Assembly: GCA_015680635.1 (NCBI GenBank)
Contig: JAABOA010001043.1
Coordinates: 1-10,025, forward strand
DNA length: 10,025 nucleotides
From: Lunasporangiospora selenospora
Lineage: Eukaryota > Mortierellomycota > Mortierellomycetes > Mortierellales > Mortierellaceae
Reading direction: 5' to 3'
Position numbers and translations under genes: made by a program. Shown here one piece after another: positions 1 through 7,182 of the stretch. The stretch's first letter is position 1, and the number at the start of each line of letters is the position of its first letter. Below the pieces are notes generated by a model, which worked only from the letters and a program-made list of their open reading frames with translations, made no database searches and was not told the DNA's origin.

Positions 1-2096
1 GGTGAACAGGTACTGTCAAATATATGAACACATGGAACCAAACAGGGTCCCATAAAGTGAGAAGCAACGCTGCAGCCATTGCCTGCCCTATTCTTGTTAT
101 ATTTACATCCATTTACTGTTTTATTACCATTAGCATCGAGAGGCCACCGAACTGTTGGAGACTTGTTTGAACGATCCTCCAATCTGTGCATGTGCACGAG
201 TGAGCACTCTTCTTTCTTGGTTCTCTTGTTCAATGTTTCGGGGAAGCGTGAATACTGGCCGGGGTCTATTTGCATCCAATCAATCAACCTGGCCCCTGAA
301 ATACACAGGCCAGGCTATTATCGTTGCAAACACTCTGCTTCCCAACAGTGTTGCCGTGAGAGAGTGAGAGAGCACCACCTCTCTCTTGCAGACCATTGGC
401 ACATAGACCTGAGAAGCCGTTTGTTGATTACATGTCGTAATATGCTCTCCTTACTTCGCTCTCAGAGTGCTTCACCATTCCTCTCACTCCCTCTCTTCTG
501 CTCTTGACCCCTCTATCTTACCCCAATCCCTGTTGCTCTTTCTCCCTATATTTTCTTTCATTCTCTCTCGCTTCCCTCTCCTCCGATCACCGGTAGAAGG
601 GTAAAAACGGCTGTTGCTTTGCAGACAGGCCTTTGATTCTTCCATGATGAGCAAAAGCACCAACCACCCCTGCTCGAGTAGCCAAGACGAGACGTCCCCG
701 ACAAACAAACAGGCAAGTACATGCACTCTCGATCATCGCAAGCGCCATTGAGCGGATGGCCTATCCCTTCGGGCGCTTGTCCTGATCGGGTAACGAACAA
801 CTTCTTGACTCTTTTTTCTTTTTTCCACTCAGCTCCGGTCCAACGAGGACACGCCCTTGTGCAATCAGCTTTCACACGGCTGCTCCCTTCTCTGCTGTTG
901 GTCGGGTGTTCATATCAGCGAGAGAAAGAAAGAGAAAAAGAGGCTCTCCAAACTTTGCTAATTAGCCATTTCGAGAGTGGGGTTCGTGGACCAGTCGAGT
1001 CGGAGAAGGAAACTTGGCGCCGTGCACGGATAGCAAACGTATCTTTGACAAAACATGAACTGCAAACAAAGAAAAACGGCCATCGTCCACTCGTCTTCAT
1101 GTCCAGCCTCGATCAGATACTGTGCCTGTTCTAACCCTCACTCTACATCTGAATATTCAAATAGACATCGCCGAGGAATGACGACGATCCTAGAAGGAAG
1201 GAGAGAGAGTATTCTTTTGACCCCAATTGCTCCATCCACTCATAGAAAGGCTCACTTTTGATGGTCCAAAAAGTAGAGCTCTGCTCGTCTCTTTCCTCCC
1301 CTCCATCTCTCTCTTTTATCTTCTTCCTGGTCCAATGGGACAGAGAAGAACCGGATCTCAAGCCGAAAAAAAATATGGGAGGTCAATGTGCATGGCAAGG
1401 AGACCTTGTGACTGGGACAAAGTCCCGACCTCATTTTTGTCGTGACCCTTCAGTCCTCTCCATGATCCAACCACAATGACCATCTCTTCCCTACCCATCA
1501 TTTCCATCCCTCCACAGCCCAATACGCTAATCTGCTTACCGTGCCTTCTCCCTCCCTTGCCTCATCCTCACCCAAACCGGGGATCGGTCTGGCTCTCAAA
1601 ACAAGCTTCTGAGGCCGATTGAGTTTACAAGGAGGAAAGGCGTGGCCTTGTCGAACTAACCGCCCTTTCGGATTCCGGGCACTCTCTGGCCCCCCCCCCC
1701 CGCCTTTTCCGGTGGAAAAAAAAAGGACTTTGATTTTCGTTGCTGGAGCTTTATTATTATTTTTTTGGAGTGTAGAGAGTAATGGGGAGGAAGGGAGAAG
1801 GAAGTGAAGGAGGAGAAGAGGAGTAAGGGGGGAAAATATGAGTTCAGGGATAGATCTCCCTGTGGATTTTTAGAGTCATTGACAGGAGAACTATGGATAT
1901 ATGGGTGGTGGAGAGAGGTAACAGAAAAGACAAAGATTGTACGAGATGTGGTGGAGGTCGGATCATATCACGCCATTACAAGCTACCATGGCTGAGAAAA
2001 GGGTAGAAAAATAAACATGGCCAGTATTCAAACATAGCGGTCAACCTGCTCGATAAAAAGGTCCAGCTCTTCAAATCCAGAAGGAGAAATACGACC
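1..2096. other. Gene-poor flank, no supportable gene
   Basis: I see no convincing gene in these 2.1 kb. The open frames on either strand are short, overlap one another, lack family motifs, and are rich in Ser/Leu/Arg from simple CT or GA tracts. The stretch includes a GA-rich patch near 357-373, CT-rich runs around 480-585 and 1290-1330, a run of 12 C at 1690-1701 and a run of 9 A at 1716-1724. It lies downstream of the minus-strand ase1 gene and could hold its 3' UTR (nearest 2096) plus the upstream or downstream region of a gene left of the window. An AATAAA at about 2011-2016 is on the plus strand, so it does not serve ase1. No tRNA-like B box was noticed. Confidence 0.5.
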
Positions 2097-5000
2097 CTAG
2101 AGGGTAGCCTTAGATGATCGAGACATAACCTTCACACTCACTGGCTGCTTCTCTTGCTTTGGCGAAAAGGCCTTTTCCTGCATCGGTGATGCTGAAGTCG
2201 TGGGTGAAGAAAAGTAAGACGAGATGCTTGTGCAATTGCTTGAATGCTCGCTCATAGGAGAACTTGAAACGGACGTTGACGTTGATGAGGAGATGGACGA
2301 CACAGAGCTCTTTGCTTGGCCAAGAGGGTTTGATCCAATCGGCGTCGGCGATATGATAGAAGACCTTGGTTGGGCACGCGAATGCACTCCCGGAGATGGC
2401 GCCACACTACTCTCCCTCGAACGAGACTGAAGCGACACAATGGGATTGCCAAGAAGGATCTGAGCCTCCGTCAATGCGTCTTCGTATGACGGTGGAGGTG
2501 ACACTGGAGTCTTTAATAACGATGTGTTGAGTCGTCGTGGTGAATCAGGGGACTGAGGAGCGGGCATCGAGCGCCTTAATGACTTTGAACGGATCTGTCT
2601 TGGAGCCGGCAGTGGAATTACAGGGGTCGGGAGAGGAGCCAACTCGTGACCCATGATCCGAATCGTCTGATTGCGTGTGGGGGCTGCAATCTTGGAAGAG
2701 AACCTGGCAAACGCTGCCTCATCAACGTGGCGATCCTTAATCTCTGACAAGAGCGTCTCACGGTATGGATTTCCTTCAAACATAAAGGCTTCTCCAGTAT
2801 CTACAAATGGTCCAAATACAGTTGGTGTTAATATTATACGGATTGAAGAAAGTAGTGTCCTCCCAATCGGAAAAGACATTGAGCATCCTTTTACCTTTCT
2901 CAAACTGCTCGAGCGCTGCCAGCAGTCCCTTTTCCAGATTAAGAAGAGTTGGGAGGGCGTTCTTTCTGTATCGGGCTTCCTCCAATAGTCGGAATGATGG
3001 TCCCTTGAGACGCTCTGGATCATTTGCCGTCTTTTCAAACTCGATCATAGACTATTGATCAAACCCAGATAAGACGGTAGAGTATAGATTATTAGACCAC
3101 CACAGTTCTCTTTCTTCTCTTAGACAGAATACATTGGTGGGATTCATGGAGTGAGGAGGAGAGAAAGGTCAAGTTACCTCAACGACTTTGCTTCTGCTAA
3201 TCATTAGTCGGTAAACCAGTGCATGCTTCGAGAATCGAGACCTGCAATTCTCAAGCTCGGACTGGATTTTATCCATCTTTGCAACGTATGATACAACTAT
3301 CCTCAAGTGAAAGAAACCAGTGATTCGAGGATCAGCATAACAGGTTGACAGGATGCGGTCATTAGGATCATATCCAGTACCACAAGCTCGCTCTAAGATC
3401 TTACTTTGTTGGTCCACCAGCTTTTTGAAAGCGGCTCGTTCCTGTTCGCTGACCAAGCAAGAGTTCCAGATTGCATCCAGCACGGGCCAGTATTCTCCGG
3501 AGAGATAGCGCTCGCGAGCATCAAGCTCGTGCTCCAAGGATAAGAGTTCTCGCCCAAGCTAGTTCCAAACAAAGTAAGGGCTCATATTAGTCCAATCTGC
3601 TACACCAAAGCGACCCAACCTACTGCTCAGCACTACCCTGGTTTAGATTCGTCGTCAAACTTACCATGGCCGCGTACTTGACTGTCGACTCATCTAAGAA
3701 AGCAACTCTGTCCAACTCATTGATCTTTAAATCTTCGTAGATTGAGCGCAGCCTCTGCTCCATGGCGCGAATTCTTGCCCGACGAGAATTGTAATCCTGG
3801 TTGAGACTGGCTAGCTTGGCCTTTAATTTAGCAAGACAGTCATTTGACAGGCACAACGGAGGTTCGATTTTCAAAAACAGGCATGCAGGGATACTAAAGG
3901 ATGTGTCCGAGCTGAGGCCATCTAGCTTGGCAAGCTTATCTTTGAAGAGCTCAAAAGAATCCTCTGTCATATGGAGTGACGGATCGAGCGTCTGGAGCCA
4001 TATGCGCGGATCAAGTTGCTCAGCGTGCTTGAACAGCTTGCTCAGCGCATGGTCGTAATTGTCGACTGGGAGATAGCAGCACTGGTTCCATCGCACAAGT
4101 AACTTGCCGACGACTGCGTCAAAGCGTCGTGTGCGTTCTCTCTAGAAAAGACAAAGGAGCGAGATGGTAAAGGGAGCACGTCGGATAAGTAGATTAAACA
4201 AGGTAGGCGCTAGCATGTTAAGAACGATGCGCGGTCAGAGCATTCTTCTCATCCAGAGACACAAAGTGTTCCTTACCCATTCCTTCTCGAGGGCCCTATA
4301 GGTTCTGGTGAGCTATTATGGACAAGAGAAGCGACATCAAAAAGATAATAACAAAGTATTGGGGAGGGGGAGTGTGAGCGGGTGATTATGTGTGTTCTCG
4401 ACATGAGCATGGCCGAAAGAGAGGGCGCTTCAAGCAGACGGGAGAGAGTATCCGGTGTACTTTTACCGTTCCACCTACCTCAAGGATTCTCGCTTCGGAC
4501 ATGGGTGGCATGGTCGTCTGCCAATGGGAGCAGTAGACCGATGATCAGGGCCCGGGTGTTTGGTTAGATGTCGGTACTCAGGACCGAGTCCCCATTGAAA
4601 CAGGAGTGCAAAGCGTGGGAGAGACTTACCTCCAAGAGGATCCCAGGGTCTTCGCAAAGCTGCAGAGCAATCCTCTCGATCCTGGACGTCCATAGATCCA
4701 CTCTCATCTGCTGCGACTCGGCAGTCTGTAACAGGAAGTATAGTAGACAAAAACCACTTCAGTTAGTTGACCCGATCATCAGAATCTTTCATTGCCGACT
4801 CTGGGCTGCTTTCCTCCACCTACAGCACCCTAACCACTTGCCTCTGCTAGAATCTCGTAAGTGCAAAGGAGATCCCGCATGATCTCAAATGACATTGGTA
4901 CGACAGTTGGAGGGATCAAGAGGTTGGAATAGTTGGCAGCATCGATACCAAGGTCATGGCAAATCTCTTCAATGACGCTCTATAAAGTGATTATAGGATA

Positions 5001-5885
5001 GCCGGAGAGTGAGAGCGTTGTTTAGTATCCAAGGCATGGGATGGCGTACTAAATTCGTCTTGAACCCCCCTTCTCTCCCACTTCTGAGAGGCTCGGAAGA
5101 GCAAAAAAAGAGATGAGGGGATGGAATGTGGATATACCATTAGATCCTCGAGTTGGGCCGCCATTAGCACCTTTGGAAAGTCTATGCTAGAGCAATCCCG
5201 ATCGGCAGCATCGAGCTATAAAAAGCGACATATACCAAGAGTATGTGGTGAGCACGGGAAGCATGCACATTGTGAGGGAGGATCGAGATATGAATGCGGT
5301 TCAAGTATGTGGATGAGTCTGAAGCTGCAGGGGCCAGACGGTGTATTCGCCCGTCCTTGTATCGATCCTTCTAGGGGAACGACAATAACAACAAGGCGGA
5401 ATTGGTGTGGTTGTTGCCATTGTTGCGGTGGTGCGGTTGCTCCTAAATTTGGGGCGGCTCCTTATCGCTGCCTTCAATGTTGTTCTCTTCTGTTCTCTGT
5501 TTTTCCCTGTTGTTCACTCCTGTTGTGTGCTGCTCTGTGCTGCTCTGTGCTGCTCTGTGCTGTCACTGTTGTCACTGCTGTCACTGTTGTCACTGTTGTC
5601 GCTCTCCGTCGATGACCATAGTCTAGGAAAGGAGAGGGAAGAGAGCATCCTTACCACATCAAGGACGTCAGTGACATCGTTCTCAGAATCCGCCTCGCTC
5701 GACTCAGGATAGACGTCTGCGTTGACAAGTGTCTGTTCTGCGACAGAGGGTGGAGCGGTGATCATGGTCGTCATGAAGCTCAAGCTAATGTCATGCTCCT
5801 GAATCGCTAGGAACTTGAGTTTGGCACTGGTGGATTCTGCAAGGCGATCAATGCCCTCGGGGGTGATGGAGAATGTAGTAGCCAT
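2097..5885 (-). CDS. ase1: Ase1/PRC1/MAP65-family microtubule-bundling protein, 11 exons
   Basis: Homodimeric crosslinker of antiparallel microtubules at the spindle midzone, needed for anaphase spindle stability and cytokinesis (family knowledge). My exons, in transcript order on the minus strand, are 5885-5655, 5215-5138, 4979-4842, 4725-4630, 4517-4479, 4312-4277, 4141-3665, 3558-3405, 3296-3178, 3051-2895 and 2800-2097. They total 2229 nt, or 742 residues plus TAG, near the size of known fungal Ase1. The start ATG at 5885 has a good context (ACAATGG). Family matches run collinearly: a helical N-terminal dimerisation region around 97-206 (EEICHDLGI at 107-115), a DTSF...LCLS segment at 285-305, a spectrin-like rod with IYEDLKINELDR at 340-351 and IWNSCLVSEQERAAF at 395-409, then the microtubule-binding core EFEK..NDPERL...LLEEARYRK at 460-486. 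Residues 545-742 form a disordered Ser/Pro-rich basic tail with CDK-type sites (SPRR at 595-598). The conserved Gly-Gly of the core is replaced by Pro-Ser. Exon 1 and its 439-nt intron are the least certain part. Confidence 0.9.
3297..3404 (-). other. ase1: ase1 intron 8, stop-free 108-nt intron inside an open frame
   Basis: The frame reads open straight through this segment, so it looks like 36 extra codons. It begins with a strong donor (A|GTAAGA), contains a CCTAATGAC branch-like site, and ends with a T-rich tract and GATAG. Removing it keeps the frame (phase 1 on both sides). It also restores nearly gap-free collinearity with the PRC1 rod region, joining DQQ to IVSYVAKMD; left in, it inserts 36 residues into a conserved helix. 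The length of 108 nt is typical of the other introns here (94-166 nt for nine of the ten). I infer it is an intron, or one that is sometimes retained. Confidence 0.8.
4277..4517 (-). other. ase1: ase1 micro-exons 5 (4479-4517) and 6 (4277-4312)
   Basis: Two consecutive small phase-0 exons of 39 and 36 nt supply residues 182-206. Exon 5 lies between TTGGCAG and GTAGGT and encodes TTMPPMSEARILE. Exon 6 lies between ATAATAG and GTAAGG and encodes LTRTYRALEKEW. Together they fill the gap between the exons ending LCEDPGILLE and starting RERTRRFDAV, where the family has a conserved coiled-coil stretch. Introns 4 (112 nt), 5 (166 nt) and 6 (135 nt) flank them. A one-exon skip keeps frame, so the reading frame alone does not prove their use; the family alignment supports them. 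Confidence 0.75.
4726..4841 (-). other. ase1: ase1 intron 3 with GC-AG boundaries
   Basis: The donor reads GAG|GCAAGTGG, an exact match to the consensus of GC-AG introns (AG|GCAAGT). The acceptor is TTACAG|ACTGCC. Both junctions are phase 0, and the join gives LAE-TAESQQ inside a predicted helix. No GT donor nearby keeps the reading frame. Confidence 0.75.
5216..5654 (-). other. ase1: ase1 intron 1, long, with tandem repeats
   Basis: The boundaries are GATGTG|GTAAGG and TTTTTATAG|CTCGAT, both phase 0. At 439 nt it is about three times longer than the other introns of the gene. It carries both tandem repeat blocks at 5531-5596. If it were retained, the exon 1 frame would run on through a Ser/Asp/Asn repeat to a stop at 5514-5516, truncating the protein at 123 residues. 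I found no extra family-like exon inside it on the minus strand. Confidence 0.65.
5531..5596. repeat. Compound tandem repeat: 10-mer x3 and 9-mer x4
   Basis: Positions 5531-5560 are three exact copies of TGCTCTGTGC. Positions 5561-5596 are four copies of TGTCACTGT, with one T-to-C change in the last base of the second copy. On the minus strand the 9-mer reads as Asp-Asn-Ser in the frame of ase1 exon 1. In the preferred gene model it lies within an intron. Confidence 0.9.
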
Positions 5886-6240
5886 TGTTTCGCGTGGTGG
5901 CTCGCAGCGAGCTGGTAATGACTGGCTGTAGAAGGCGAAGACAGATGGGAAGGCGTAAGCAGAGTGGGGTCGATGGTCGGTGGACGGTGGAAAGGGCTTC
6001 TAGCAGCACAGGTGGTGGCTGGATGCCTTCATGGCCTTGTGGCCCAGAATGCGAGAGGATGGAGAGGTCGAAAGAGGAAATGAAGAATGAAGAATGGTCC
6101 GATGTCGAATGATGCTGAACTAGAAGAATGGGCGAAGTGGCTGCAGGGAAGGAGAGATGGAGAGGTGAAGAAAATGAATGGGGTGAGTGTGAATGAGTGG
6201 GTGAGTAAGTGAGACAGAGGAGAGGAGAGGAGATTGCCAA
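5886..6240 (-). promoter_or_regulatory. ase1: Probable ase1 5' leader and proximal promoter
   Basis: Read on the minus strand, this stretch is strongly pyrimidine-rich (repeated CTCTCC, TTCTTCATTC and CACTCA runs), as expected for a fungal promoter or leader, and ends in CGAAACAATGG at the start codon. A short upstream frame at 6000-6032 (ATG to TAG, 10 codons) would lie in the leader if transcription starts above 6032. The transcription start cannot be fixed from sequence alone. Confidence 0.4.
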
Positions 6241-7102
6241 CAGACGGGATCACAGGATGCAATGCTCGATGCCAGCAATGCAAACAGCGGGACGCAAAGG
6301 ACAGAGAGAAAGAGAGACAATCCCAGCAGCTCCGTCTTTTATGAGCTGGGTTATGGCCTGCGCCTATTGCCCCATGGGCGACGCAGGACGGTTGCGAGTT
6401 GTTCACTCTTAACATGGCTTGAATGTGGCCTGAGGCTGGGCGAAAAGGGGAAGAGCTTTGCTCACGCTTCACTCTCACTCATTCACGCATCGCTCGCCTC
6501 TTTCTTTTCCGTGGCCACACACATCCGGACAAAGGGCTAACGGGCCAACGCCTCCGACGCGAGCACGCCACCATTGCGCTGCACCTAAAGCAACAGCTAA
6601 ATTGCCCCCAGACAAAAAAGCAGTGCTTGATGTCCTGATGCAGCAGGTCCGCGGCATAGGCGCACGCTCCCCTATGTAGACGCACCAATGCATGGGCCGA
6701 CATAGGAGACAAAGGTTTGATGTCCCTTTGCCCTTTTGTTGTTACAACAAACCTTGGTGCGTCTATTTTCCTCATCTTGCATTCCGTCGGATCATCTTGT
6801 TCCTGGCTCCCATTGCTCGACGACTAGTCAAAGCAATTCTGCAAGAGGTGGAAAAGACCATTGACCGTAGCGGGACCTTCTAGGACCCTTTCTGCAAGCC
6901 CCTGAAGATGCTGCAAGATGCCGTTCCTTTGGTGTCATTGCCTGTCCATGCTCGAGGCCATCAAAGGTCAGGTGACACGGCGGCGTGACCTTCTTGTGTG
7001 TCCTCTTATTTCTTCTCAGCATCCAAAAGAGAAGGCCAGCCCCAAGGCAATTGTAGCCAAGAACAGGAGAAGGAGCAACCTCACTCTTCTACCAACAACC
7101 TC
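6241..7102. other. Intergenic region between divergent ase1 and TMS1 genes
   Basis: This is the middle of the 1.3-kb divergent upstream region. Several short open frames overlap on both strands, but none has family motifs or plausible splice partners. It contains a cluster of inverted repeats at 6671-6765 and a 7-bp inverted repeat, AAGGTCA at 6964-6970 against TGACCTT at 6986-6992. The latter is about 190-220 nt upstream of the TMS1 start and could be a dimeric transcription-factor site. Confidence 0.45.
6671..6765. repeat. Cluster of nested inverted repeats
   Basis: TAGACGCACCA at 6677-6687 is matched exactly in inverted orientation by TGGTGCGTCTA at 6755-6765. Inside are AAGGTTTG (6712-6719) against CAAACCTT (6748-6755), and TTTGTTGT (6735-6742) against ACAACAAA (6744-6751). 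CCTATGT (6671-6677) pairs with ACATAGG (6700-6706). The outer arms are bounded by TA on both sides, which would fit a tiny mariner-type non-autonomous element, but hairpin or regulatory roles are equally possible. Confidence 0.5.
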
Positions 7103-7182
7103 ACGCCCTTTCTTTTCTTTAATTTATATTCTCAACAAGACAACAACACCATTCAGCCCGCATCAAAGAGCAGTTCTTTCCA
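7103..7182 (+). promoter_or_regulatory. Probable TMS1 core promoter and leader
   Basis: A CT-rich run (7103-7120) is followed by a TATA-like ATTTATATT (7122-7130), then a CAACA-rich, G-poor stretch up to the start codon in context TTTCCAATGGG. Such CT tracts and CA-rich leaders are common before highly expressed fungal genes. Which part is promoter and which is leader cannot be told from sequence. Confidence 0.35.

Noticed and set aside
79-507. 142-codon plus-strand open frame
   Set aside because: No family motif, no coding-like codon preference, Ser/Leu/Arg-rich from low-complexity DNA, and overlapped by another frame.
2801-2894. Exon 9 frame reading on to a stop (SDWEDTTFF...)
   Set aside because: This is intron 10. 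A donor G|GTAAAA and acceptor TTTGTAG join in phase 1 to TGEAFMFEGNPY, which matches the family, while the read-through does not.
2097-3038. 313-residue single-exon protein on the minus strand
   Set aside because: Its first 80 codons run through intron 10 and the wrong frame of exon 10's upstream neighbour; only 2097-2800 is ase1 coding sequence.
5121-5615. Cys/Leu-rich plus-strand open frame of 164 codons
   Set aside because: It is the reverse strand of ase1 intron 1 and its tandem repeats; the Cys/Leu/Val runs come from the repeat units.
5848-6240. 130-codon minus-strand frame overlapping the ase1 start
   Set aside because: It begins at TTG, not ATG, and consists of Ser/Pro/His codons from a pyrimidine-rich leader.
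6479-6775. 98-codon minus-strand frame in the divergent intergenic region
   Set aside because: No recognisable domain, overlapped by frames on both strands, and it spans the inverted-repeat cluster.
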